The position numbers and the translations under genes were made by a program. Shown one piece after another: positions 12,206-22,394 of a DNA stretch of 64,000 nt. The notes under the pieces are model-generated. The model worked only from the letters and a program-made list of their open reading frames with translations, was not told the origin of the DNA and made no database searches. The stretch comes from Isoetes taiwanensis (Eukaryota > Streptophyta > Lycopodiopsida > Isoetales > Isoetaceae): the NCBI GenBank assembly GCA_021234155.1, contig JAJEKV010000005.1, forward strand, positions 11,464,572-11,528,571. Reading direction: 5' to 3'. How positions within the stretch are numbered: the first letter of the stretch is position 1; the number at the start of each line of letters is the position of its first letter.

Positions 12206-12254
12206 TGTCTGAGAAGAATACTGAACATGAATTCTTTATGAAAGATAGAAGCAA

Positions 12255-12355
12255 TACACATAGAAGCATAGTTCATAATGTCTCAAATGAACGATACACA
12301 TAGAAACATAGTTCATAATGTCTCATAGAAACGTAGAAGGAATAGTTCATAATGT
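12255..12355. repeat. Short imperfect tandem repeats
   Basis: Three copies of an ACACATAGAAxCATAGTTCATAATGTCT-type unit, the last shortened to its GTTCATAATGTCT end, precede the 3' end of the TNPA-like gene. Confidence 0.7.
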
Positions 12356-12425
12356 CTGGAAAGAACAATACACATGAATTGTTTACGAAGAAGTTTATGA
12401 CAAACCAAATAATAAAGATGTTTGA

Positions 12426-13893
12426 TTAAACACTATCAATTTCAACCTCCTCACTGTCAGCACTAGATGTACTATCTTCACTTCCAGTGCCAGTGCTAGA
12501 TCCATCGCTTGAACTTCCACTGCTTGATGATTTAGACATATCCAACTACATAGGAAAAAAAATAAGTTATATGGCTACAATATTAAAAGTTATAAACATG
12601 TACAACAACTTAGATAAAAACCTACATGCACATCGTCTTCATTCTCCTCACATGGTACTTGATCTGCAACAACTTTCCCCTTGATATCTACTGCTGGGAC
12701 CATGCCCTTACCAACATAATCCTGTGCCATGTGCTACAAGATAATTAAATAGAGTTAATGCTAACTAATATCCATGAATGTATATTTAAATTGTGATTCT
12801 TAAAATTGCAATTGTACCTTTGTTTTCGGAAATACACGTCCTTCATCACTCTCCGTTGGAGCCATTTCTTCCATCCTCCAATTTCCTTAATCTCGAAACT
12901 TGACTTTCTGGGAGTGGGATAACCTCCGAAGTAGGCATACTAAAAATTGCAAATCTGAGGAAGTTATAATTTGTATTTATAGCACTTGATTCTAAACAAA
13001 TAAGATATGATACTTACATAATTGGAGATGATTGATCTATCCCCACGGAGACCCATTGCATGGTCTCGTTTTTCTTTGAGATGCCGCCAACTTCTTCATG
13101 GGGTGCTCCACCGCCGCCAAGTCTAGAAATTTTTCGGTTTGCCTTCTTAATGCATCGAAGGTTTGGAAGTCAAACCTTTTCGCGCCTTTCGTCTTAGATA
13201 ATCCCTACCAATATAATCGAAGAAAATTAAAGCTCTAGATAAAAAAAAAAAAAAAGAATTTGGAAGGTCACATGTCTAACCTGTGATGATTCCATCTACG
13301 TCCCAGTTGTTTCAAGACATCCTTCTCATTAAAACCAAAGACCGAATTGATTCTTCAAGTCATTAATCGCGTCTTGCTTCGGGGCGCAACTTAACTTGTC
13401 GCCAGTTTAGATGTATCTCGTGGCAGTGGTCCAACATGTAACTGCTTGCAATGTCCATAAACTCTTTTCCATGAGCATCAGGATGAATCTTTCCACCACT
13501 AGACACACACACCTACAACGTAATATAAAAAACATTATATTAATCAACGAGATAGGAACAAACACTCAAAACAATTAAAATTGATGTACAATATACCTCA
13601 GTGTCCCCCAACTTCTTAAAGCTCATAGCACGAGAGTTTCCCGATGCCATCGATTCACTACCTTCTACACGTGCATTCTCTTGTGCCTTGGAAGTACCAC
13701 TACCAACGGAAGACCTTCTCCTTCTCTTGGATTTCTTCGATGATGATGCGCCTCCATTTGATAGTTTACGTGCCACTGCATCCTTTTGTTCCTCTGTCAA
13801 CATTGACAAGATTTTTGATAACATCTTAGCTGAAACAACACCTTTCTCCTTCCCCTTTCCATTGTCCTTTCCATTAACCATTTTTAACTGCAT
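12426..13893 (-). pseudogene. TNPA-like CACTA accessory protein gene, six exons
   Basis: Six exons fit GT..AG junctions: 13597-13893, 13281-13512, 13018-13204, 12818-12939, 12626-12733 and 12426-12545. The first, fifth and last keep phase exactly (99, 36 and 40 codons including stop). Exon 1 encodes a Lys/Arg-rich nuclear-signal-like run (SSKKSKRRRRSS). Exon 2 ends with VLKQLGRRWNHHR, exon 3 has FRRQTEK-like helix residues, exon 4 has IGGWKKWLQRRV, and the last is a Ser/Asp/Glu-rich acidic tail. Position, orientation opposite TNP2, and a basic, probably helical middle fit the TNPA/plant-transposase-associated proteins that bind subterminal repeats. Exons 2 and 3 contain stops or shifts, so the copy looks inactive or is miscalled. 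I assign the role from context more than from sequence. Confidence 0.6.
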
Positions 13894-14538
13894 ATAAACG
13901 ACTTACAAGTAAACAAGATATCTCGATGCACATTACCCAACAGAAAATAAAGAACTAAAACACTATTGGAAAAGGTTACTAGTTAACATAGACAACTTTA
14001 ATAAGTAAAATTATAAGTAAAGCAATTTCAACAAAAAGTTTTTCAAAGTACAATATAATAAAAGAAAATTATAACCGACCTTGATAGAGCTTGTTTAGGC
14101 AATGAAAAGGATGGAGGGGCCTTAAAGGTCTGCAACATAAACATAGTACCAGTCAACAACACAACATATTTCCACAGTTGTAAGCAAATGGCACCCATTG
14201 CATCAAAATGAATTAAGTTATTCGCCATAACATGGGAAAGTCAAGGACGTGATAAGATAACTAAAGCTGAAAGGTCAACAAATAAAAAATGGGCGGCAGT
14301 GCCCCGTTACAATATCATGCATTAATCCAAAAATCCTGCTGCACAGCTCCTTTTATTTTCCAAAAACTTGTTTATAAGTTAATAACTCGCTATACAATTG
14401 TAATTTTCGCCTTTAAAAAAGCAACTGAACTACTTCTACAATCAACAGAAAAGGCGATCTGTCATTTTAAGACATCCTATACACAAAACTTATTCCAAAG
14501 AATTTTCCGTGAGAATATGCACAAAACTTTCTGCGGTC
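13894..14538. other. CACTA 2 interior, no gene
   Basis: Probably the promoter side of the minus-strand TNPA-like gene and the 3' side of the PUB fragment. I see no further coding motif. Confidence 0.4.
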
Positions 14539-14985
14539 TCATATGCCCTCATGCTTTTCCAAGCAATCTTTATACGCATTTCTCAAGAACTTAAGCAAAT
14601 CCCCAGCCTTTTGCTTGGTTCTTGGATTGTATCCAATTTGCAAGAAGAAGAAGAGTTTGGCAAATATGCCTGCTTCTATCATTCTCTTCTTGATACCATC
14701 ATCTGGTGAATACTTGCATAGAGCCCATAATGTCCCAATCGCATACTCTGTTGCAGTGTCAGAAACCTTGAACAATCGAGCATGATCACACACTGCTGCT
14801 CTGCCTTCAGCGCATCCACAAATGCATTCTAGCAAAGCAACAAGGGAGATTCTTGGAATGGGGCCAGAGGTTCTTGAGTCAGAGGTTCTTGGAATGGGAG
14901 TTTTTTGTGATGTTTCAAAACTCTGGCCAATTCTACCCCCATTGCAGAATCTACCAAGGATTTGAAGAGGCTTCTCATAAATCAT
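14539..14985 (-). pseudogene. Captured PUB-type (U-box/ARM) E3 ligase fragment
   Basis: The minus-strand frame reads ALLECICGCAEGRAAVCDHA, then a VSDTATEYAIGTLWALCKYS helix pair, then MIEAGIFAKLFFFLQIG, PRTKQKAGDLLKFLR and a stop. This is the armadillo-repeat C-terminus of plant U-box E3 ubiquitin ligases of the PUB20-30 type (CAEGR..., SxxATExAxxxLWxLC, KLxLLLQxG, KTKxKAxDLLKxLR). The U-box itself is not present. Upstream sequence to about 15070 may contain more of the gene in a shifted frame. It lies wholly inside CACTA 2, so it is a transduplicated host fragment (Pack-CACTA style). The last ~100 codons are uninterrupted. Confidence 0.75.
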
Positions 14986-15450
14986 GTGGCTGCTTTCGGA
15001 GCGCCTCTGGGGAAAGCAACACTGCTACGAAGAGCTCACGGATCAGCATGCAATCGATTGAAGAGTTTGCTCATGAAATCAGGATGCGAGATGTGGGTTT
15101 TGGGACTCCGATGCAAAGAGCAGTGTGACCAATTGGTCCGAAGACCGAGGTACTGGTTTAAGAGGGCACAACAGGAGCGCAAGAATTCTTAGATCGAGCC
15201 CTTCTGGTCATGGTAACCTGTTGAAAAACCTTATTCGAAAGAATCCTGTCTGGTAAATTGCAGTATGCAAATTGAGCTATTCAGGCAGGCTAAGCCTTTG
15301 CTGCCGACCTATAAAATGACGAAGCCGAAACTATAAGGTGAATAGATTCTTCAGCGGACTACACAACACAGATTATCGGAGAAATAGAAAAGGCCCCTGA
15401 ATGTCCTGCTACTGCAGACACTAAAACTTTAAATAAAGGACCAAAGAAGA

Positions 15451-15678
15451 ATGGAACATTGCTACGAATCTGGACAGTCAAAGCATGCTTTCAGCCTGTA
15501 CCACAAAATGCAGGATTTTGCCCATTTTTTCTGCAAAAATGAGTTAGAATCTGGCCATGAATTAGAAGACTTACCGTGTTTTAAACAGATGGAACAAGAA
15601 GTTCGTCCTGATGCGTCCTGCTGCGTCCTGATGCAGGTACAAGAAGATTGTATTGCCCGGTTGGCTGCACCGTTGTAG
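15451..15678 (+). pseudogene. Possible PPR-protein fragment
   Basis: The plus frame includes ESGQSKHAFSLYHKMQD and FKQMEQEVRPDASCCVLM, which resemble two pentatricopeptide-repeat units (xxALxLYxxMQ and FxQMxxxxVRPDxxTxxxxL). The spacing is irregular and the opposite strand is also open, so this is weak. If real, it is a second captured host fragment. Confidence 0.3.
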
Positions 15679-15679
15679 A

Positions 15680-16726
15680 AAAAAATTGCCAAAAAAGGAA
15701 ACCAAATGCCGTTTGACACCTACCTCTTCTGCCGAAAACAATTCTTCTTTGCCAACAAGGCTTCATTCCGGAGGCGGGAGGCGGCATTCCTTTCCCTTGT
15801 TTCTTTCTCAGGTGAGTGAGCCAGGTGCTAAAGATTTTTTTTTCTTGATTTTTGTTGTTAGGTGGCGTTGTTTGAGTTATTTAGGCGGGAACAAAAAGAG
15901 TCAAATTCATGTATATTTTGACAAAAATGTGACGAAAATATAGTCACATATTTTTGTCACAAGACCATTACACCTTTGTAAAGTGGTTTTTGTAGGAAAT
16001 AAAAATACATCCACTATAATTTAGTTCTAACTAGCATGCATGTACACATTAGATTAAACAACATCATAATACATACTTGAAAGGCAAGTTGGGCCAACAT
16101 GGGATGTTAAATCTTATTTCAAAGGTCCTCCGTTCCGAAACTCATTGCTTGGGGTTATTATCAATGGGTCAAAGCTAATCAATCCATATACCCGGTTGTC
16201 CGTACTGTCGCATGAGTATTGATATTTATCATCCACCTAAACATGTGCTTATATCAGACACTTGATGTGTATCATAACGTGGTTAGAAAATACCATATGC
16301 AAGGAAACCAGAACATCCCATGGTTGATAATTTATCGTTGAAGACACATCTTGTTTGTCTATCCTTTCTATATGATAAATTTTTCAAACTCTCATTCCAA
16401 ATACAGTCTAAGTTTAGCAAATATTATATTTTAGGCACTTGGTTGTGTACGGCCTAGTCTTGTATTTTAAATTGACTATACTATTAGGATTGGCATCCAA
16501 TGTTTGGATGCATTCATTTTAGGCAGGTGTGGGAGAACTAAAACTCATCTAATTGTGAGGAAGGTTTTGTCACACATTCTTGTCATAAACTTGTAATTGA
16601 AGTTTCTACTACATAAATTTCTCTGTTTTTTTTTCCTAGGACATTGTTATCAATCTTAAAAATTGTTATTAGCACATGCAGTTATGCTTAAGGGGATGCT
16701 ATTGCTAACTTCTTTAATTTATGAAG
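15680..16726. other. CACTA 2 interior between captured fragments and SET-like gene
   Basis: No gene seen. A short inverted motif pair at 15918-15960 (GACAAAAATGTGAC ... GTCACATATTTTTGTCAC) repeats the subterminal TTTTTGTCAC core well inside the element. It may mark an old internal junction or an extra binding cluster. Confidence 0.4.
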
Positions 16727-18149
16727 ATGGCTTCTTCCTCAAGTGGAAAGACAAGCACTGCATCATCAAGCGAGTCAAGTGAGCGAAGTGCAGGGCCCTC
16801 AAGAAAAAATAGGATACGTCGTACTCGTCGAAAACAACGGTTAATTTAATTTTGTAATATTCTTATTTCCAGTACAACTACACCTTTTACAATTGCAATA
16901 TTGGTTAAATGCAGGATGGACTCTTCTTCTTCACATTCTAGTAGAGGTGCACGATCAGATAATGCAAGAGTCGATCCCATCCAAAGTCTATATCAATCTA
17001 AATGGCCTTGTTGGTGCTTGAAGTGTCGTGGTGCGAGAAAACTAGAGTACAGTGTCAGGGAAGATCATAAAATAAGCTTTGGATGGTGTGCAGATGCACC
17101 TCCTCCTGATTATTCTGAAAGACGAATGCGTCGAAAGGCCGATGAGGTACGTCTATAAAGTTTTTCTCTATCTTTGATTTTGGCAACATTAGAATTTGGA
17201 TAATCTTGCCAATCTTGCAGTATATAAGGGGCTTGCAACATAACTCACCAATTGCACCCGAGGATCAAATTGGATTTCCATCCACGTCCTCATCTACACC
17301 ACCTAGAATTCGGCTTCGTAGATGTCGTGAACAAGGTTCAAGTACCTCTTTCAGTGATGCAAAAGAAAAGGTAGTAGACACTAAACAAGTAAGAGGACGT
17401 ACAAGGGGGGAGTCTGCAACACTTTCAATTAAGGCCTAGTTTGGCACATATTCTCTTTCACATGTTAATGAGACTGATGGGGATTACCATACTTATATGC
17501 CAGACAGTCTTAAAAATGCAATTGTTCCATTTGATCGTAGGACATTTGGTTGTTGGGAAGGACAACTTCCACCAATGTTGGAGGAGTTCATCTATTGGGG
17601 ACGTCGATATATGATTGCACCATCTAGAAATATTCCTGAGGCAGGAAGAAGCTTATATATCTTAGAAAGTGTATGTGGTAGTCTTGAAAATCCAACAACT
17701 CTGATGGCATATGGAGGACCCACATATAGTTGGGGTGTTTGGATAAGATTGGCATCATTCATGCCTAGCATGTCTATGGTCTAGTAATGAATTGGTGCAG
17801 ACTGAATAAGCAAAAGGAACATGGAGAAGATGTGTCGATAGCTGACAAGATTTATATCAATGGTCGTCCTAGCGTTCATGGAGATATTGCTGGTCTTATT
17901 AACAGCTCACATGGTCATTTAGAGTTGTCAAATGCTATTTTTTAGGAGACGGATATACATGATTCTAATCATATGGCTGGACATGCTGGATTTTATGTGC
18001 GGGTTTGTGCTATTAAGAATTTGAGACCAGGGGATGAGATATTTATTGACTATAATTTTCGACGACCCATACCAACTCGAAGACGAAGGGAGCTAAACGG
18101 GGGGCCTCTCATTGTTCCATTAGAGAGGCCAAACAAAAAAGCCATGTGA
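16727..18149 (+). pseudogene. SET-domain-like gene carried by CACTA 2
   Basis: Exons 16727-16839, 16915-17146 and 17221-18149 join in phase (CG|G and GAG|TAT). The first encodes a Ser-rich start and an Arg-rich run. The second has WPCWCLKCRGARKLEYSVREDH, a Cys-pair/His motif that also resembles the CxC...H N-terminus of TNP2 proteins. The third contains APSRNIPEAGRSLYI and LMAYGGPTYSW, then INGRPSVHGDIAGLINSS and AIKNLRPGDEIFIDYNF. The order matches the two halves of a SET lysine-methyltransferase domain: N-terminal GxGrGLf, central GxxxrfiNhSC-like segment, C-terminal GEELtxDY. Breaks are TAG at 17437, a shift near 17760-17785 and TAG at 17943. The usual NHSC is NSSHG. SET assignment is by motif recall; methyltransferase activity is untested. 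Confidence 0.6.
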
Positions 18150-18486
18150 AATAAACTTTGTGACTTTAAAAAATTAGATACGATTCTTAAAAATTTTGTT
18201 CTTATTTTCTATTTACGTTAACTAACTACTATTTATTGCATACTACTAATATTTCATTTAATTTGGCAAAAACTACTATTTATTCTGTATTTTGTGATTG
18301 CATAATGTTTTGCTGCTCGAATATTGGTATACCAAGTTTTGTCAGTCTTACCAAATATTGCACTAATGTGGAAATAATTGCAGTTCGATGGAGAGTCCAC
18401 ATCAAGCGGCGAACCAACATCTGCCATGAGGAAGTCTTGGGTAAATTGGTCTAATTGAGACTATTAACAATTATTATGCTGTTATA
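18150..18486. other. Spacer between SET-like gene and TNP2
   Basis: An AT-rich stretch. A possible exon follows an acceptor near 18383 (FDGESTSSGEPTSAM...), perhaps the start of the TNP2 transcript. Confidence 0.35.
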
Positions 18487-18963
18487 GATGGAGAGAATGA
18501 TGATGCCAATCAAGAGGCCAATATTGAAGGTGATAAAGAAGATGCAAGTGTTCTCAAAGATGAGGCAGGCAAACCACTATATCCTGGGGCTAGGATGTCA
18601 CGTCTTGCAACATGCTTGCTAATTCTGAATCTTCAACACAAATTTGCATGGAGTAATAACAGTGTATCAGAGCTACTTAGGTATGTTATTTTTTTGAATG
18701 ATAAATTAGTTTCTTATGAAATCATTTATCATATGCAGCTTGCATCACACTTATTCCTCTTTTCCATGTAGCTTGCTAAGTAAAATACTACCTGCTGGTC
18801 ATTGTCTTCCCAATTCAAGAAGAGAAGCAAGGGAAATCTTGCGTGCATTAGGGTTGGAATATCACTGCATTCATGCTTGCCCAAATGATTGTGTATTGTA
18901 CCGGAATGCATATGCAACATTACATGAGTGCCCAAAATGCAAGGAGCCACGTTATAAGATGGA

Positions 18964-21900
18964 CTAGTAAACGTGTGCCCGGCGTTGCCGGGCTAACGTC
19001 GTTGATTCGAACTGCCCGGCGTGTGCCTGGCGTTGCCGTGCATAAGTAGGTGTGATTATCTAGAGTTTCATGTATTGGGGTTGGTATCCTTTTCACTCAT
19101 GTCAAAGAAGTTGTGGTTGTCTCTCTCAATATAACCTCTCTCTGTATCCGGTTCAAACAAATTATATTCTATAACCTATCGTAATGCTGGTTATAATGCT
19201 ATTCTTGACCTATGGTAGCGACTTATGCTTTGTCTTTTCATATAGGAAAAAATGGAGTAAAATAGAAAATAGCAAATTCTCATGTTTGCATCCAAAGAGT
19301 ATTATCCGTGCTAAGTCTTGTAAACGTTAAATCAAAAGCCCTAAGCCCTATTTGAGATGATGAACCCTAAATCCTAAACTAATGGGTGCAAGGTTTCAAA
19401 GATGTTTGTAGGATGGGCTGATGCCGAGAATCTTGAAATATGTGGAAGTTGGAATTGTTCTCAAGGATGTTGAGAACAATGTCAAAACAATGTCAAGAAG
19501 GAATGTTAAGGAGGGAGGACATGATATACTCCTATACTTGTATAAACATGTCTTACACATTTAAGTAAGAGGGAGGGAGGGAGGAGAGAGGAGCGCTACT
19601 CATAAATCTACACAATTATAAATCTACACAATTGAGAATTTGTTTTCAGATTATTGGCATGAATAAACTCTAGCTCTAAGGATAAATGCTTCAAATTAAG
19701 TCAAATACTTATGTAAGGCAGATTGTTGTGGGAAAGGTGGTTGTCATGGACAACAATTGGTCAATGTGTTTAGTTTTCAATTGTATAGGAGCATACATTA
19801 CTATTTCACCCTACATTTGTTGACTGAGTTCCTTATAGGATTTATTTGAATTTTAACATGCATGTATGGGAAGTGCTTGTGCTCTGAAGTTTAGAGTGAC
19901 TTCTTGTGCTCTGAAGCTTAGAGTGACTTCGTTGGCTCAAGTCCTTGTTGAGGATCTATATAATTAGACACCCATATCGACCTTGAATCTTAAGGGCATG
20001 AGTTGTCGAACCTTGATTATAAAAATTATCACAATCCATTCAACATATGACACGAAGGAAATCATTCAACTGATTTTACAATGAAGAGCACTTTTGAAGA
20101 ATTTAAAGATACTAAATTCAGTTTAACTATTGTTAGTGCATGCTCTTGCATGGCCAAATAAGTGAACAATTCATTTTCTTGGTAAATTGTCTATGGCATG
20201 CGCCCAATGTCAATGATAAGAAGAAACATAAGGTTATGGCTAGCCAAATAATGCTCATGTGAGCTCAGAGAATGAAAGGGGTTGTGCTCCAACGGGTGAG
20301 CAAGAGGGTTGTGCTCAAAGCGGATGCAATATGGGAGGCCGATATATGGTGTGTATCAAGATGGGCTTCGGGATTTACACCAATGCGTTGCTCGCTTCAA
20401 TCTCATTATCGACAATATATTATTGATTGTGGATCGAAAACTGCTCGGAATGTTCATCTACGCCACGATCTCACATATGACACATTTGCAACATTATCAA
20501 AGCTTGGCGATTCCTCAAGATCCACGGCTCGAATCTAAACTATTGCAGAATATTGTCATCCTTATTTGTTGTGACCACATACATCTATCTCTCCAATGGC
20601 ATTATCTCCTTGAGAAAATTGCAAATTTGGTCGTACCTTCTTTGTGTAGGGAAGAAAGGTCAAATCCTCCCCAGTAAGGAAAACAGATGCATTCCGTTTT
20701 AAGCGCAATGTAAAGGGGTCAATAATAGTCATCTTATGTTAACATATGCTAAATGATATATAAGCTGTTTTGAACAAAAGATAGACATGAAAATAATACC
20801 AAAATAAAAATGCATCTTTACGTGCGAACGAAAATGAAAACAACTGGGAGGCGTAAACTATTTGAAGGATCCGGTGAATAAGAAAGCAACCCAAGATCTA
20901 GACCAAAAAGATCTTATCATACTAACAACTTGAATCCAAGTTTCACAAAGCAACAAAATGCCACCAGAAAATGCCTTAGAAAAGAGGGTAAATAAATCTT
21001 ACCTTATATCGCTAGCTCAAAAGATCCGCTCCAAACCAACTGGCTGAAACTTTTATCGGCAGATCTAGTCTTGATCTCTTTCCATCACTGCCAGAACTTC
21101 AGAATATACCATGCGACTTAAAGTAACAACATAGTTTGAGAGTAGATCAAACTATAAATTAAAGCTTCCAAAACAAAGTTCAAAATGCACACATAACCTC
21201 TTTTTAACTCTGCGGCCGGGAATGACTCCTAGACAATACCTCTTTTAAATTAGGTGTTGGTCGCACACGAAGAAGAACGGCTATTGATAGCCCATTGATG
21301 TTTGAGAAAAAGGAGGGCGTTGCTAGCATGCAAGATCGCTTTTTGAATGCGAGCGAGGAAGGTGCCATAAGCGGCATGCAATACATGGGTTCAACATTTC
21401 GAATCCAAACAAATGTATTAGATGACATTGATATCTTACTCGTGCTCAGTGTCAACAGGAACTTGGAACCTGCAAAGAGAACCTGGCGAGTAAGAGTTTT
21501 TGATATTCATCTTCTTATTGAAGCCCATAAGGCCTAGGCGCATTAAAAGAGCAAGTAAATAACCTCTTGCACCAAAAACAAAGCGATTTGGATCTCAAAC
21601 CTAAGATAAAACTTACCTTGAATGGGCGGAGGATAGAAGCTAGAAACGGGGACATTCACCTTGCCCTATGCCATCACCAGAGTTTCTCCTACAATTGCCA
21701 TATTTCTTGCTCAAAAAAAGAAGGCAAACATTGGGCGTAAACAGGAGGAGGAAGGAGGAAAACCGCACTTTAGAAAACCTTGGATCGCCGAAGATTTAAG
21801 ATGCAACGGGCGGGGCAAGAATCATGAAGATTTTATATTTGGATGATGCTTACTCGTTAAAGAAACAAAACATGACATGGCTATCTCTTTGAAGAGTCCT

Positions 21901-22394
21901 ATAAACCGAAATCAGATCAGAGAAAGCTCGGATGCTTCACAAATTCTGCAAGCACAATTACTCCATAAATTTACCTAATGCAGTAGCAAAGCTTTAGGTG
22001 GGAAAACCATCTCAAATCGACAGCTCCTTCTTTACCATTCCAATTTGTGCCTCATGCTCCGGACCTCTACCTTGAAACATGCCGAATAGAAATGCCGCTA
22101 ATCGTAATGTAACGAAAATGTAACGCTTCTTTAAGAAAACGATTTTTGAATCAACTTCTCCACATCTTTATGCAAGCTGTCTCCGTGAAGCCAAAATCAT
22201 TGCGGTGAAGAGGACTTAAGAAACGCTTTGCATGAAAAAACGTTTTAGGGTTAGGCCAATATAAAACACTTTTAAGCTTACGCTCCCAAAAATAATTCCG
22301 GTGCCAAAATCACGCTTTTGGCCGGAAAAAGGAGTGTTACCGGCGACCGGAAAAAGGGAGACACCCCACCCCAAAAACATTTTAAATAAGTAGA
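18964..22394 (-). mobile_element. Helitron (minus strand), 3.4 kb, non-autonomous
   Basis: On the minus strand the element starts TCTACTTATTT after a host A (complement of T at 22395) and ends CTAG before a host T (complement of A at 18963). A 6-bp GC stem with a 3-nt loop (18978-18992, CCCGGC-GTT-GCCGGG) sits 10 nt inside the CTAG. These are the canonical Helitron features: 5' TC, 3' hairpin plus CTRR, insertion between A and T, and no target duplication. Removing it joins ...TATAAGATGGA to TATGAAGAAG and gives an uninterrupted TNP2 frame, which fixes both ends. I see no Rep/helicase protein. Plus-strand open frames at 20309-20677 and 21292-21537 look protein-like but are unrecognised and may be captured cargo. 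Confidence 0.92.
18978..18992 (-). other. Helitron 3'-terminal hairpin
   Basis: A perfect 6-bp stem (CCCGGC/GCCGGG) with loop GTT, 10 nt from the terminal CTAG. A degenerate second copy of the GCCCGGCGTG/TGGCGTTGCCG motif lies at about 19012-19042. Confidence 0.9.

Noticed and set aside
13601-13897. 98-codon plus-strand frame opposite the TNPA-like exon 1
   Set aside because: The minus strand has splice sites, correct phasing and a nuclear-signal-like run; the plus frame is its shadow.
16905-17146. The Cys-rich exon as the true TNP2 start, making one SET-TNP2 fusion
   Set aside because: A stop at 18147 after the SET-like part and a spacer before the next TNP2 motif favour two genes; a fusion transcript remains possible.
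19000-19045. Second Helitron end (repeat of the GCCCGGCGT/TTGCCG motif)
   Set aside because: It lacks CTRR at the right distance, and the TNP2 frame restoration fixes the true end at 18964.
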